Shown here: in pieces, positions 45,039 through 54,984 of the stretch | Position numbering within the stretch: position 1 is the stretch's first letter | Layout: every line of letters begins with the position of its first letter | From: Oxalobacteraceae bacterium | GTDB taxonomy: Bacteria; Pseudomonadota; Gammaproteobacteria; Burkholderiales; Burkholderiaceae_D | Assembly (NCBI GenBank): GCA_030698225.1 | Contig: JAUYNR010000038.1 | Location: forward strand, 1 to 64,000 | Length of the DNA stretch: 64,000 nucleotides | Direction: 5' to 3' | Made by a program: the position numbers and the translations under genes | Notes under the pieces: model-generated | Told to the model about the DNA's origin: nothing | The model's database searches: none | Seen by the model: the letters and a program-made list of their open reading frames with translations, nothing else

Positions 45039-45602
45039 TTAAATGTTACGCAGGGTTGCAATTGGAGGCAGGAAGAGCTCCGTCACCAGCAGCACCCCGC
45101 CTTTGCGCCGATACAGGCAACGGCGCGCAAACAGCGGCGCAGACGCCGCCGCATCCGCATCGATGGCCGCGCAAGCGCGCCGCACCAGCGGATGGCCGGC
45201 GTGCAGGCGCGCATATTCGAGCGCGCCGCGCGCAACGATCGGGTCGCCGAACAAGGTGGTGCCGAGCGAACGCTCGCCCAGGCTGCGAAACAGCGGCCAC
45301 TGGGTCGCCGTCGCCCCCAGCGGCACGACGGTATGGGCAAACACCATCGCCCGGCCATCGCATTGCAGCAGCACGTCGCGCTCGACCACCTTGCGCGGCT
45401 GCGGCAAGCCGAGTGGCGCGCATTCGTCCAGCAGGCAGACCGCGCGCCGCTGCGCCAGGCGCTGGACCCGGAACCGCTCGCTGCGCGCCACCAGCTTGGC
45501 AGTCAATGAGGCGCGGTCGGTCAGCCAGGCGCGCAGCGCCGGCGACGGATTGACGCCGTTCACATGCGCGACCCAGCTGGCGACGGCGCAACAGCCCGGC
45601 AT
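45039..45602 (-). CDS. ubiC: Chorismate lyase
   Basis: A 187-residue cytoplasmic enzyme that splits chorismate into 4-hydroxybenzoate and pyruvate, the first step of ubiquinone synthesis. VVERDVLLQCDG, FAHTVVPLGAT and SLGTTLFGDP match the substrate-binding core. The ATG at 45602 overlaps the stop of yqiA (TGATG), so the two genes are coupled. Length is normal for betaproteobacterial members. Confidence 0.88.
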   Translation of the reverse strand: MPGCCAVASWVAHVNGVNPSPALRAWLTDRASLTAKLVARSERFRVQRLAQRRAVCLLDECAPLGLPQPRKVVERDVLLQCDGRAMVFAHTVVPLGATATQWPLFRSLGERSLGTTLFGDPIVARGALEYARLHAGHPLVRRACAAIDADAAASAPLFARRCLYRRKGGVLLVTELFLPPIATLRNI

Positions 45603-46210
45603 CAGCGCACGCCGCCGGCCGGTGATGCGGGTGCGCGCGGCACAGCCACGCCGCAAAATGCCAGCACTTCGTCCGCGTAGCGGGCGAAATCGGACAAGCC
45701 GTGGTCGCTGCCGTTGATCACCCGATGCCGCGCGCCCGGATAATGCGCGACCATTTCCTGCCAGTCCAGCACTTCGTCGCCGGTGGCGGCGAGCAGGAAA
45801 TACCGTTCGGGCCGGCTGATAGCGTCCATCTGCAACGCCTCCAGCTCCGCAATGTAGCTGCGCTTGAATTCGAATGGGGCATCGGTATGGAAAGCGGTCG
45901 TCACGCCGACATACTGTTCCAGGTCGCGCGGCGCCTTGATCGCCGGATTCAGCAGCACCGCGCGGCAGCCCAGCTGTTCGGCCAGCCAGGTCGCGTAATA
46001 GCCGCCCAGCGAAGATCCGATGATGCTCAGCTCTGCCGGCGGGCAGGATTGCGCCAGTTGCAGCGCCTGCGCCATCGCCGCGCGCGGCGAAGCCGGCAAT
46101 TGCGGACATAGATAGGCGTCGGCCTGGCCCAAAGCGCGCATCCGCTCGGCCAGCAGTGTCGCCTTGAACGACAGCGGCGAAGAACGGAAACCGTGCAGAT
46201 ACAGGATCAT
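45602..46210 (-). CDS. yqiA: YqiA-type alpha/beta hydrolase (esterase)
   Basis: A 202-residue hydrolase with an oxyanion-hole start ILYLHGFRSSP, nucleophile GSSLGGYYATW and catalytic His in GSDHGLSDF. E. coli YqiA hydrolyses short acyl esters; the cellular substrate is unknown. Its ATG overlaps the mpl stop (ATGA), linking the genes mpl-yqiA-ubiC in one unit. Confidence 0.88.
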   Translation of the reverse strand: MILYLHGFRSSPLSFKATLLAERMRALGQADAYLCPQLPASPRAAMAQALQLAQSCPPAELSIIGSSLGGYYATWLAEQLGCRAVLLNPAIKAPRDLEQYVGVTTAFHTDAPFEFKRSYIAELEALQMDAISRPERYFLLAATGDEVLDWQEMVAHYPGARHRVINGSDHGLSDFARYADEVLAFCGVAVPRAPASPAGGVR

Positions 46211-47592
46211 GATGGCGCTCTTTCTGCCAGTGCATCCAGGATCTTCTGGTGCACGCCGCCGAAAGCGCCATTGCTCATCACCAGGATCTGGTCGCCGCCT
46301 TGCGCGGCCGCCGCGACGGCCGGCACCAGCGCCTCCAGCGACGAAAAGGTGCGCGCCATGCCGCCCAGCGGCGCCAGCGCCGCGGCCAGGTCCCAGCCCA
46401 GCACATCTTGCGCGCCAAAGCCGAACACCAGGTCGGCTCCGGCCAGGCTGGCGGCCAGCGCCTCTTTCATGCGGCCCAGCTTCATGGTGTTGGAGCGCGG
46501 CTCCAGCACCGCCAGGATGCGCGCTGTGCCGACCCGCTTGCGCAAGCCGGCCAGCGTGGTCGCAATCGCGGTCGGGTGATGGGCGAAATCGTCGATGACG
46601 GTGACGCCGCCGGCCGTGCCGCGCACTTCCATGCGGCGCTTGACGTTCTCGAAGCTGGCCAGCGCTTCGATCGCCTGCGCCGGCAGCACGCCGACATGGC
46701 GCGCCGCGGCAATCGCCGCCAGCGCATTGAGCCGGTTATGCTCGCCGCTGAGCGACCAGCATACGTTGCCCTGGATTTGGCCGTTGAAAATCACGTCGAA
46801 ACTGTCGTCCTCATGCTCGCGCAAGGCCCAGCCGCTGCCGCTGTCGGTCTCGCCGCCGAAGAACTCGGTTTCGCTCCAGCAGCCGCGCGCCAGCACGCGC
46901 TGCAGCGACGCTTCGCGGCCGTTGACGATCAGCCGCCCGATACCGGGCACGGTGCGCACCAGATGGTGGAACTGGGTTTCGATCGCGGCCAGATCGGGGA
47001 AAATATCGGCGTGGTCGTATTCGAGATTGTTCAGGATCGCGGTCTTCGCATGGTAATGGACGAATTTGCTGCGCTTGTCAAAGAATGCGGTGTCGTACTC
47101 GTCGGCTTCGATCACGAAAAAATCGGAGTTCTCGCCCGGCTCCGACAGCCGCGCGGAAATGCCGAAATTCAGCGGCACGCCGCCGATCAGGAAACCGGGC
47201 GCGTAGCCGGCTTCCTGCAAAATCCACGCCAGCATCGCCGCCGTCGTGGTCTTGCCGTGGGTGCCGGCCACCGCCAGCACCCACTTGTCGCGCAGGATAT
47301 GCTCGCCGATCCATTGCGGGCCGGAAGTGTACGGCAAGCCGCGGTTGAGGATTTCTTCCATCAGCGGATTGCCGCGCGAAACCACGTTGCCAACCACGAA
47401 CAAGTCCGGCTGCAGGTTCACCTGCTCGGGGCCGAAACCCTGAACCAGTGCAATTCCCTGCGCTTCGAGCTGGCTGCTCATCGGCGGATACACATTGGCG
47501 TCGCAGCCGGTGACTGTGTGTCCGGCCTGTTTCGCCAGCACCGCAAGACCGCCCATGAAAGTGCCACAAATGCCCAGAATATGGATATGCAT
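46207..47592 (-). CDS. mpl: UDP-N-acetylmuramate:L-alanyl-gamma-D-glutamyl-meso-diaminopimelate ligase
   Basis: A 461-residue Mur-ligase family enzyme that joins recycled tripeptide to UDP-MurNAc, so murein breakdown products re-enter synthesis. HIHILGICGTFMGGLA is the N-terminal UDP-binding loop, AGTHGKTTTAAML the P-loop and IDDFAHHPTA the C-terminal motif. I chose the ATG at 47592; upstream in-frame sequence is not conserved. It complements ampD, located at 61.7-62.3 kb. Confidence 0.95.
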   Translation of the reverse strand: MHIHILGICGTFMGGLAVLAKQAGHTVTGCDANVYPPMSSQLEAQGIALVQGFGPEQVNLQPDLFVVGNVVSRGNPLMEEILNRGLPYTSGPQWIGEHILRDKWVLAVAGTHGKTTTAAMLAWILQEAGYAPGFLIGGVPLNFGISARLSEPGENSDFFVIEADEYDTAFFDKRSKFVHYHAKTAILNNLEYDHADIFPDLAAIETQFHHLVRTVPGIGRLIVNGREASLQRVLARGCWSETEFFGGETDSGSGWALREHEDDSFDVIFNGQIQGNVCWSLSGEHNRLNALAAIAAARHVGVLPAQAIEALASFENVKRRMEVRGTAGGVTVIDDFAHHPTAIATTLAGLRKRVGTARILAVLEPRSNTMKLGRMKEALAASLAGADLVFGFGAQDVLGWDLAAALAPLGGMARTFSSLEALVPAVAAAAQGGDQILVMSNGAFGGVHQKILDALAERAPS

Positions 47593-47686
47593 GATGCCTG
47601 CTTCAAAATGGAATACCGCGATTTTACCTGAGCAGCCGGGTACAGACCCGCAGCCGCCCGCGGCCATCGGTAGTATGATGCGCGCC

Positions 47687-48304
47687 ATGGACACCCACTA
47701 CCCGACCGATGCTGCCCAGTTGCGCAGCGAAATCGCGGTCGCCGCCGCGCGCATGATTGCGCAGGACGGCGCCGACTACGCCAGCGCCAAGCGCCGCGCG
47801 GCTGAACAAATCCTGGGCGACACTAAGGTGCGCGGCGATATCCTGCCCGACAATGCGCAAATCGAACAGCAAGTGCGGATTTACCATGCATTGTTTTCCG
47901 GCGACGCGCAGCCGGCGCGGCTGTTACATCTGCGTACCTTGGCGCTGCGCCTGATGCAGGACCTGGCGCAATTCAATCCGTATCTGACCGGCGCGGTCCT
48001 GAACGGCAGCGCGGGCGAGCATTCCGACCTCCATCTGCAGTTGTTTACCGACAACCCGAAAGAGGTGGCGCTGTTCCTGCTGAACCGGAATATCAGTTTC
48101 GAAGTTTCCGAGGCGCCCCGCTCCAAACATCGCGGCGGCCACGATCCGGTGGAAACCCTGAGCTTCCTGTGGCATAACGAAGGCGTTCATCTGACCATAT
48201 ACGGACCCGATGACTTGCGCAGCAGCAACAAATCAAAAAGCGAACGCGCCAATCTTGCGGCGCTGCAGACGCTGATTGCAGAAAGCACACCCAATGCGAC
48301 GTAG
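47687..48304 (+). CDS. Conserved protein with nucleotidyltransferase-like motif
   Basis: A protein of about 205 residues, divergent from mpl. I do not recognise a named family. LNGSAGEHSDLHLQLF (about residues 105-120) resembles the GS-x(n)-SD core of nucleotidyltransferase folds. LLNRNISFEVSEAP and HLTIYGPDDLR suggest a further alpha/beta segment. ATGs at 47675, 47678 and 47687 are all possible starts. Its end overlaps the start of the thioredoxin-like gene by 11 bp, so they are probably co-expressed. Function unknown. Confidence 0.75.
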   Translation: MDTHYPTDAAQLRSEIAVAAARMIAQDGADYASAKRRAAEQILGDTKVRGDILPDNAQIEQQVRIYHALFSGDAQPARLLHLRTLALRLMQDLAQFNPYLTGAVLNGSAGEHSDLHLQLFTDNPKEVALFLLNRNISFEVSEAPRSKHRGGHDPVETLSFLWHNEGVHLTIYGPDDLRSSNKSKSERANLAALQTLIAESTPNAT

Positions 48305-48815
48305 CACCGCGCTGTTTATCTTCATAGGCCTGCTGTTTGCCGCCATCGGCGCGTATTTCAGCGCGCAAAGGCTGGCGCCGGACCCGGCCCAGGCCTCCGC
48401 GGTGGAGCGCTTGCTGGCCCAGACGCTGCCCGATGCGCACGGCCAGCCGCAGGCGCTGTCCGCATGGCGCGGCAAGCCGATGATCGTCAATTTCTGGGCC
48501 ACCTGGTGCGCGCCGTGCGTGCAGGAGATGCCGGAACTGTCGGCGCTGCAGGCGGAAATTTCCCCGCGCGGCATTCAACTGCTCGGCATCGGCATCGATT
48601 CAGCCGACAATATCGCCGCGTTTGCCGCCAGGTACCGGATCGCTTATCCGCTTTTTGCGGCCGGCGTGAGCGGCACCGAACTGACGCGCGCGTTCGGCAA
48701 TCAGGCCGGCGGCTTGCCGTATACGGTGTTGATCGGCGCTGACGGGCAAGTTAAAAAGACCTATCTGGGACGCCTGAAAATCGATAAATTACGCGCCGAT
48801 TTATCGCTGATGTGA
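48294..48815 (+). CDS. TlpA-family thiol:disulfide oxidoreductase
   Basis: A 173-residue protein. An N-terminal membrane anchor (about 6-25) exports a thioredoxin-fold domain with the active site NFWATWCAPCVQEMPEL and the cis-Pro in GGLPYTVLIG. It probably reduces disulfides in the periplasm, for example during cytochrome c maturation. It overlaps the previous gene by 11 bp and precedes aroQ. Confidence 0.9.
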   Translation: MRRSTALFIFIGLLFAAIGAYFSAQRLAPDPAQASAVERLLAQTLPDAHGQPQALSAWRGKPMIVNFWATWCAPCVQEMPELSALQAEISPRGIQLLGIGIDSADNIAAFAARYRIAYPLFAAGVSGTELTRAFGNQAGGLPYTVLIGADGQVKKTYLGRLKIDKLRADLSLM

Positions 48816-48911
48816 TTTCCGCAACGAATTTTTTCTTGCCAATCGACGCCATTCGGCGGCAAAATGCGGCCATCTTCGCTAAACCAGCTTTCAAAGCTAG
48901 CCTCCCTCCTC

Positions 48912-49349
48912 ATGGCAAAAAATATCCTTCTGATCAACGGTCCCAACCTCAATCTTCTCGGCAGCCGGGAACCCGAGGTGTATGGAACGGCGACGCTGAA
49001 GGATGTCGAACAGGCTGCAGCGGCGCAGGCTGCAGCTGCCGGCGCAGCCATGAGCTGCTTCCAGAGCAACCATGAAGGTGCACTGATTGACCGGATCCAC
49101 GCCGCCCGCGCGGAAGGCATCGATGCCATCGTCATCAATCCCGGCGGCCTGACCCACACCAGCGTGGCTTTGCGCGATGCGCTGGCGGGGGTGGCGATTC
49201 CGTTTATCGAGATCCACATATCGAATATCCATCAGCGCGAAGCGTTCCGCCACACGTCCTTCCTGTCCGCCATCGCCGTAGGCGTTATCTGCGGCTTGGG
49301 CGTGACCGGCTATCAGGCAGCCATTGAATTCGCATTGCGGAAACTTTAA
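48912..49349 (+). CDS. aroQ: 3-dehydroquinate dehydratase, type II
   Basis: A 145-residue enzyme that dehydrates 3-dehydroquinate in the shikimate pathway, acting as a dodecamer. [17 protein letters not shown] carries the catalytic Tyr; [12 protein letters not shown] and [15 protein letters not shown] provide the other substrate contacts. The start is fixed by [14 protein letters not shown]. No Shine-Dalgarno is visible. It precedes accB, as in many proteobacteria. Confidence 0.96.
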   Translation: MAKNILLINGPNLNLLGSREPEVYGTATLKDVEQAAAAQAAAAGAAMSCFQSNHEGALIDRIHAARAEGIDAIVINPGGLTHTSVALRDALAGVAIPFIEIHISNIHQREAFRHTSFLSAIAVGVICGLGVTGYQAAIEFALRKL

Positions 49350-49385
49350 TTTCGCGCATTTTCTTTTAAATTCCGGCAAATAGCT

Positions 49386-49391
49386 TACAAT
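49386..49391 (+). promoter_or_regulatory. Possible -10 box upstream of accB
   Basis: TACAAT lies 42 bp before the accB ATG in an AT-rich gap. Only weak -35 candidates are present 16-19 bp upstream (around 49361-49369). Tentative. Confidence 0.35.
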
Positions 49392-49432
49392 TTCAGCTAT
49401 TCTACTAATAAAACATTACCGAGGGATTCCCC

Positions 49433-49906
49433 ATGGATCTACGAAAACTCAAAACGCTGATCGATCTGGTCGCCGAATCCGATATCGCCGAACTCGAAGT
49501 GACCGAAGGTGACGGCAAGGTCCGCATCGTAAAATCCTCCGCCTACCCGCACAGCCAGCAGGTAATGATGATGCCGCAGCAAATGATGCAGCAACCGGGC
49601 ACTGCAGTAGCTGCAGCGCCGGCGGCGCCGGCAGCACCGATAGAAGCGCCGGCCGCAGCGGCCGCAGCTGAAGGCTATCTGGTCAAGTCGCCGATGGTCG
49701 GCACCTTTTACCGCTCCTCGGCGCCCGGATCGGCACCGTTCGTCAGCATCGGCTCCAGCGTCAAGGAAGGCGAGACGCTGTGCCTGATCGAGGCCATGAA
49801 ACTCCTGAATGAAATTGAAGCCGACGTTTCCGGCATCGTCACCCAGATCCTGGTCGAAAACGGCCAGCCGGTCGAATACGGCCAGCCATTGTTTGTGATC
49901 GGTTAA
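49433..49906 (+). CDS. accB: Biotin carboxyl carrier protein of acetyl-CoA carboxylase
   Basis: A 157-residue carrier. An N-terminal helix region is followed by an Ala/Pro linker (about 60-80) and the biotinyl domain with [12 protein letters not shown], where the Lys is biotinylated. It carries CO2 from AccC to the carboxyltransferase in fatty acid synthesis. GAGGG lies 7 bp before the ATG. A GC-rich hairpin without a T-tract (49916-49931) lies between accB and accC. Confidence 0.96.
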   Translation: MDLRKLKTLIDLVAESDIAELEVTEGDGKVRIVKSSAYPHSQQVMMMPQQMMQQPGTAVAAAPAAPAAPIEAPAAAAAAEGYLVKSPMVGTFYRSSAPGSAPFVSIGSSVKEGETLCLIEAMKLLNEIEADVSGIVTQILVENGQPVEYGQPLFVIG

Positions 49907-50011
49907 TTCCTAAGCGCGCCGCCTGCGGCGCCTGTCCCGCAGGTGTTGCCAGCTTATGCTTCGCTTCACGCCTGGCGTTTAACCTCGAAGGTCTCACGAG
50001 TTCACATCACT

Positions 50012-51394
50012 ATGTTCGAAAAAATCCTCATCGCCAATCGTGGCGAAATCGCGCTTCGCATCCAGCGCGCCTGCCGCGAAATGGGCATCAAGACGGTCGT
50101 CGTGCATTCCGAAGCCGACCGCGATGCAAAATACGTCAAGCTGGCCGATGAATCGGTTTGCATCGGCCCGGCGCCGTCCGCCTCCAGCTACCTGAGCATG
50201 CCGGCCATCATCAGCGCCGCCGAAGTCACCGATGCCCAGGCGATTCATCCCGGCTATGGCTTCCTGTCCGAAAATGCCGATTTCGCCGAACGGGTGGAAC
50301 AGTCCGGCTTCGTCTTCATCGGCCCGCGCCCGGACTCGATTCGCCTGATGGGCGACAAGGTCTCGGCCAAGCAAACCATGATCAAGGCCGGCGTGCCCTG
50401 CGTGCCCGGTTCGGAAGGCGCGCTGCCGGACGATCCGAAGATCATCATCCAGACCGCGCGCAAGGTCGGCTATCCGGTCATCATCAAGGCGGCCGGCGGC
50501 GGCGGCGGACGCGGCATGCGCGTGGTGCATACCGAAGCGGCGCTGCTGAACGCGGTCGCAATGACCAAGACCGAAGCCGGCGCCGCGTTCGGCAATCCGG
50601 AAGTCTATATGGAGAAGTTCCTGGAAAATCCGCGCCATGTGGAAATCCAGATCCTGGCTGACGAATACCAGAACGCGATCTGGCTCGGCGAGCGCGACTG
50701 CTCGATGCAGCGTCGGCACCAGAAAGTGATCGAAGAAGCGCCGGCGGCAGGCATCCCGCGCAAGATCATCGAGAAAGTCGGCGAACGCTGCGCCGATGCT
50801 TGCCGCAAGATCGGTTACCGCGGTGCCGGCACCTTTGAATTCCTGTATGAAGACGGCGAATTTTATTTCATCGAGATGAATACCCGGGTCCAGGTCGAGC
50901 ATCCGGTGACCGAAATGATCACCGGCATCGACATCGTACAAGAGCAGATCCGCATCGCGGCCGGCCAGAAGCTGCGCTTTCGCCAGCGCGAAGTCAAGCT
51001 CACCGGCCATGCGATCGAGTGCCGCATCAATGCCGAAGATGCGTTCAAGTTCACGCCCTCGCCAGGCAGGATCACGTCCTGGCATGTTCCGGGCGGTCCC
51101 GGCATCCGGGTCGATTCGCACGCCTACGCCGGCTATTACGTGCCGCCCCACTACGATTCGATGATCGGCAAGGTGATCGCCTACGGCGCCACGCGTGAAC
51201 AGGCGATCAGGCGGATGCAGATCGCACTGTCGGAAATGGTGGTGGAAGGCATCCTGACCAATATTCCTCTGCACCGGGAACTGATGGTCGATGCCCGCTT
51301 CATAGAAGGAGGCACCAGCATCCATTACCTGGAGCATAAACTGGCGGAAAAACCGGATTTGCCGAAGGTGACGCAAAAACCCACCAAACAATAA
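50012..51394 (+). CDS. accC: Biotin carboxylase subunit of acetyl-CoA carboxylase
   Basis: A 460-residue ATP-grasp enzyme that carboxylates the biotin on Acc[16 protein letters not shown] starts the pre-ATP-grasp domain. [14 protein letters not shown] is the glycine-rich ATP loop, and [14 protein letters not shown] holds metal and catalytic residues. The start at 50012 matches the conserved N-terminus; the frame extends to 49943. It is co-transcribed with accB. Confidence 0.97.
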   Translation: MFEKILIANRGEIALRIQRACREMGIKTVVVHSEADRDAKYVKLADESVCIGPAPSASSYLSMPAIISAAEVTDAQAIHPGYGFLSENADFAERVEQSGFVFIGPRPDSIRLMGDKVSAKQTMIKAGVPCVPGSEGALPDDPKIIIQTARKVGYPVIIKAAGGGGGRGMRVVHTEAALLNAVAMTKTEAGAAFGNPEVYMEKFLENPRHVEIQILADEYQNAIWLGERDCSMQRRHQKVIEEAPAAGIPRKIIEKVGERCADACRKIGYRGAGTFEFLYEDGEFYFIEMNTRVQVEHPVTEMITGIDIVQEQIRIAAGQKLRFRQREVKLTGHAIECRINAEDAFKFTPSPGRITSWHVPGGPGIRVDSHAYAGYYVPPHYDSMIGKVIAYGATREQAIRRMQIALSEMVVEGILTNIPLHRELMVDARFIEGGTSIHYLEHKLAEKPDLPKVTQKPTKQ

Positions 51395-51402
51395 GGCCAA
51401 CC

Positions 51403-52341
51403 ATGAGCTGGACTGAAATCGTCGTCGAAGTCGCCCGCAGCCACGCCGAAGCGCTGTCGGATGCGCTGATGGAAGCCGGTGCGCTGTCGGTCGCGGTCGA
51501 GGATGCCGACCTGGGCACGGAGGCCGAAGTGCCGCTGTTCGGCGAGCCCGGCATGGAGCCGGACCAGGCCGCCTGGGAGCGCAGCCGCGTGGTCGCCCTG
51601 ACCGAAGCCGACGCCGACCAGGCAGCCATCATCGCGCAAGCGAGCGCGGCCATCAAACTGGCCAGCATTCCGGCCTACACCTTGCGGGCGGTGGCGGATC
51701 AGGACTGGGTGCGACTGACCCAATCCCAGTTCGAACCGATCCATATCGGCAAGAACATCTGGGTGGTGCCCAGCTGGCATACCGCGCCCGACCCGAACGG
51801 CTTGATACTGGAACTCGATCCCGGCCTGGCCTTCGGCACCGGCAGCCATCCGACCACCAAGCTCTGCATGGAATGGCTGGAAGCGCATGCGCAACAGTTG
51901 TCCCAGGGATTGTCGGTGCTCGACTACGGTTGCGGCTCCGGCATCCTTGCGATGGTCGCCAAGAAACTCGGTGCAGCCAGCGTAATCGGGGTCGATATCG
52001 ACCCGCAGGCAATCGAATCCGCGCATGCCAATAGCGCACGCAATGACTGCGCAGTCGATTATTTCCTGCCGGACGCGTTCAGCACGGTAGCGCCAACACA
52101 GACGTTCGACATCGTGGTGGCCAACATCCTGTCCGGCCCGCTCGCGCTGATGGCGCCGATGCTGGCGGCGCGGGTTGGCGCCGGCGGCGCGCTGGTGCTG
52201 TCGGGCGTGCTGGCACGGCAGGCCGACGAAGTCGCCGCTGCCTACGCGCCTTTCATCGATCTGACGGTATGGGCCGAACAGGACGGCTGGGTGGCACTTT
52301 CCGGCCGCCGCGCTGCATCAGCCGCATCAGCCACCGCCTAG
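51403..52341 (+). CDS. prmA: Ribosomal protein L11 methyltransferase
   Basis: A 312-residue SAM-dependent enzyme that methylates ribosomal protein L11. [21 protein letters not shown] is the N-terminal substrate domain. [12 protein letters not shown] and [19 protein letters not shown] form the SAM site, followed by [10 protein letters not shown]. It begins 8 bp after accC in the common accB-accC-prmA order. Confidence 0.95.
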   Translation: MSWTEIVVEVARSHAEALSDALMEAGALSVAVEDADLGTEAEVPLFGEPGMEPDQAAWERSRVVALTEADADQAAIIAQASAAIKLASIPAYTLRAVADQDWVRLTQSQFEPIHIGKNIWVVPSWHTAPDPNGLILELDPGLAFGTGSHPTTKLCMEWLEAHAQQLSQGLSVLDYGCGSGILAMVAKKLGAASVIGVDIDPQAIESAHANSARNDCAVDYFLPDAFSTVAPTQTFDIVVANILSGPLALMAPMLAARVGAGGALVLSGVLARQADEVAAAYAPFIDLTVWAEQDGWVALSGRRAASAASATA

Positions 52342-52343
52342 CA

Positions 52344-53441
52344 ATGGCGCTCGCGACCCAATGTCCGCATTGCCATACGACGTTCCGGGTCGCGCATGAC
52401 CAGCTGAAATTACGCGCCGGCATCGTGCGCTGCGGACAATGCCGGCAGGTATTCAACGGCATCGAGCATTTATTGCCGCCGAGCGGAACCCCGGCGGTGG
52501 AAAATCCCGCCGCTGCGCCCGCAACCGGCAGCCGCGACGTCGGCGGACTGATCCTGCCGGGAGCCATGCACCAGCCGGCAACCGGCGCGCCCGGAGCCGG
52601 ACTATCCTCCGGCGCCAAGCCCGAACCTGATCTCGATTCAGTGCCCGTTTCTCCCGCAGCAGAACCGCATGCTGGCGCAGCGGGAAAGCAAGCCGAGCCG
52701 GATGACGTGCTGGATGAACTCGATTACGGCGCGCTGGAGGGCATGACCCTGATGCACCTGCCGCTGGAAGAAGAGGCGCCAGCGCCGCCGGAGCAGGCAG
52801 CAGCCGCAGCACTGGCCGGCCAAAATCCCGATCCGGCAGCAGCATCCAACATCGAAGCGGAGCCTCGGGCCAGCTGGCCCGAGGCTGATCACGGTTTCGA
52901 CAATTATCGGCAGGAAGAGCCCGGCTTCGTCACCGCCGCGCGCCGCCAGCAGCGCCGGCAACGCCGGGCCCGGCTGCTGTTCGGTACCGGTTCCGCGATT
53001 CTGGCGCTGCTGTTACTGGCGCAAGCCGCTTATACGCTGCGCAACCCGATTGCCGCGCACCTGCCGCAGACCAAACCGGCGCTGCTGGCGATCTGCCAAG
53101 CGCTCGGCTGTCGCATCACTCTGCCGGCACAAATCGATGCGATCAGCATCGAATCATCCGAATTGCAGGCCCAGCCCGGTACGGCCGGCACTCTGGCGCT
53201 GACGCTGCTGCTGCGCAATCGCAGCAGCACGGTGCAGGCATGGCCGAATATTGAGCTGACCTTACATGACGGCAATCAACGCGCGATCTTGCGGCGCGTG
53301 TTTACGCCGCCCGAATTTCCGCTTGCCGCTGCCGACATCGCCAACGGTTTTGCCGTCGACAGCGAACAGTCGATCCGGCTATCGTTCACGCTGACCGGAG
53401 TGACGGCTGCCGGATATCGCGTTGTGTTGTTTTATCCCTGA
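52344..53441 (+). CDS. Zinc-ribbon DUF3426 membrane protein
   Basis: A 365-residue protein. The N-terminus is a zinc ribbon with two pairs, CPHCHTTF and CGQCRQVF. A long acidic Ala/Pro-rich linker follows, then one membrane helix (about 212-232: LLFGTGSAILALLLLAQAAY) and a periplasmic DUF3426 domain. This family regularly follows prmA in betaproteobacteria; function unknown. The ATG lies 3 bp after the prmA stop; the longer frame reads into prmA. Confidence 0.85.
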   Translation: MALATQCPHCHTTFRVAHDQLKLRAGIVRCGQCRQVFNGIEHLLPPSGTPAVENPAAAPATGSRDVGGLILPGAMHQPATGAPGAGLSSGAKPEPDLDSVPVSPAAEPHAGAAGKQAEPDDVLDELDYGALEGMTLMHLPLEEEAPAPPEQAAAAALAGQNPDPAAASNIEAEPRASWPEADHGFDNYRQEEPGFVTAARRQQRRQRRARLLFGTGSAILALLLLAQAAYTLRNPIAAHLPQTKPALLAICQALGCRITLPAQIDAISIESSELQAQPGTAGTLALTLLLRNRSSTVQAWPNIELTLHDGNQRAILRRVFTPPEFPLAAADIANGFAVDSEQSIRLSFTLTGVTAAGYRVVLFYP

Positions 53442-53452
53442 TGCAAGAAATC

Positions 53453-53522
53453 ATAAAATATCCAGTATTTTTTGAACAGCTTAAAATATATGCGGATATT
53501 GATATATTTTTACAGATACTCC
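53453..53522 (+). repeat. Dispersed 70-bp intergenic element, copy 6
   Basis: GTAT (53465) and TGCGG (53491) are exact; the last block is AGATACTCC (53514). Spacing is exactly shared. The left ATAC position reads ATAA. It lies between the DUF3426 and PfkB genes, in sense orientation. Confidence 0.75.
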
Positions 53523-53610
53523 AAGTAATAGCATTTATTGATGCGCAACCGGCGCGAAGCCTGTTGCGCCCCGTTTTAACTAACCCGATCGATTCATTCG
53601 AGCTTCCATC

Positions 53611-54543
53611 ATGCCTTCCCTGATTTGCGGTTCCATTGCTTTTGACACCATCATGTCGTTCGGAGACCGCTTCTCCAACGCCATCCTGGCCGACCAGTTA
53701 CACAATATCAACGTCGCCTTTCTGGTGCCGGAGTTGCGCAAGGAGTTCGGCGGCTGCGCCGGAAATATCGCCTACAACCTGAAATTATTGGGCGGCGATC
53801 CGCACATCATGGCAACCGTGGGCCAGGACAGCCAGCCTTACCTCGACCGGCTCGACCATCTGGGCATTTCCAGGCGCAGTATCCGCACCTTCCCGGCGGC
53901 CTATACCGCGCAGGCATTCATCACCACCGATGCCGACAACAACCAGATTACCGCCTTCCATCCGGGCGCGATGATGTTCTCGCACGAAAACCGGGTGGCC
54001 GATGCCGGCCCGGTCAAGCTGGCCATCGTCGCGCCCGACGGCCGCGACGGCATGCTGCAGCACGCCAGCGATTGCGCCGACCTGAATATTCCGTTCATCT
54101 TTGATCCAGGTCAGGGCTTGCCGATGTTCAGCGGCGCCGAATTGGTCCACTTCATTGAACTGGCGACTTATGTCGCTGTCAATGATTATGAAGCCGGGCT
54201 ATTGACCCAGCGCACCGGTTTGACGCTGGATCAGATTGCGCAGCGCGTTTCGGCGCTGGTCGTTACGCGTGGTGAGTTGGGCGCTCATATCTTCAGTGCG
54301 GCCGAGCGGATCGAGATCGACTGCGTTGCGGCCGACCGCATCATCGATCCGACCGGTTGTGGCGACGCCTTCCGCGCCGGCATGCTGTTCGGTTTGAGCA
54401 ATGGGATGGATTGGGCCACTACCGGCCGCTTGGCCAGCCTGATGGGCTCCATCAAGATTGCCTCCCAGGGCGGACAAAATCACGCTCCAGGCAAGGCTGA
54501 AATTGAAGAGCGCTTCTTCGCCGCGTTCGCTTATAGACTGTAA
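53611..54543 (+). CDS. PfkB-family carbohydrate/nucleoside kinase
   Basis: A 310-residue ribokinase-fold kinase. GGCAGNIAYNLKLLGG is the N-terminal substrate motif and DPTGCGDAFRAGM the C-terminal anion hole with the catalytic Asp; VNDYEAGLL is also typical. Members of this subgroup in betaproteobacteria are usually annotated adenosine kinase or ribokinase-like; the substrate is not certain. The gap of 169 bp upstream holds copy 6 of the element. Confidence 0.88.
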   Translation: MPSLICGSIAFDTIMSFGDRFSNAILADQLHNINVAFLVPELRKEFGGCAGNIAYNLKLLGGDPHIMATVGQDSQPYLDRLDHLGISRRSIRTFPAAYTAQAFITTDADNNQITAFHPGAMMFSHENRVADAGPVKLAIVAPDGRDGMLQHASDCADLNIPFIFDPGQGLPMFSGAELVHFIELATYVAVNDYEAGLLTQRTGLTLDQIAQRVSALVVTRGELGAHIFSAAERIEIDCVAADRIIDPTGCGDAFRAGMLFGLSNGMDWATTGRLASLMGSIKIASQGGQNHAPGKAEIEERFFAAFAYRL

Positions 54544-54579
54544 TTGGTATCATCAACGATCTCGAACCTGTCTGCAGCC

Positions 54580-54978
54580 ATGACCATGCATGTCGATTCC
54601 CGTCTGACAATCTTGCTGCTCGCTGTGCTGACGATAGGCTGCACCATGCCATTGCAATCGAACCCCGATCCGCTGACATCCTCCACCCAGGGCAGCACCC
54701 TGGTGCGGATGGCCACCATCACGGCGGTGGGGAGTGTGCTGATCAGTGATATCGCCGATGGGGAATCAGCGGAGGCGGGAGATGTGATTGCGGGCAATGC
54801 AGGTGCGCCGCCGAGCGGGCAATCCGCGCCTGCCAGAACCGTGACGGAATTGCTGTTGCGCTTCGAGGATGGCGATGGCGCATCAGTCGCTTACCGGATC
54901 GAACCGGGCGTGGTTTTTCAGCCCGGCGAACGGGTCAAGGTGATCACGCGCAGCGGCCACACCCGTATCACGCACTGA
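54580..54978 (+). CDS. Small outer-membrane lipoprotein (SlyB/Pcp-like)
   Basis: A 132-residue protein. The signal peptide ends in the lipobox LTIGC, so it should be acylated and anchored in the outer membrane. The C-terminal FEDGDGASVAYRIEPG and FQPGERVKVITRSG segments resemble the conserved end of SlyB/17-kDa-antigen lipoproteins, but the usual glycine zipper is weak. ATGs at 54580 and 54586 are both possible. It lies 37 bp after the kinase gene and is followed by a long hairpin. Confidence 0.75.
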   Translation: MTMHVDSRLTILLLAVLTIGCTMPLQSNPDPLTSSTQGSTLVRMATITAVGSVLISDIADGESAEAGDVIAGNAGAPPSGQSAPARTVTELLLRFEDGDGASVAYRIEPGVVFQPGERVKVITRSGHTRITH

Positions 54979-54984
54979 AATCCA

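Noticed and set aside
45039-46271. A 410-codon frame covering yqiA and ubiC
   Set aside because: The N-terminal part is yqiA in the wrong frame; the genuine chorismate lyase starts at 45602.
49914-49945. GC hairpin between accB and accC as a terminator
   Set aside because: No T-tract follows, and accB and accC are expected to be co-transcribed.
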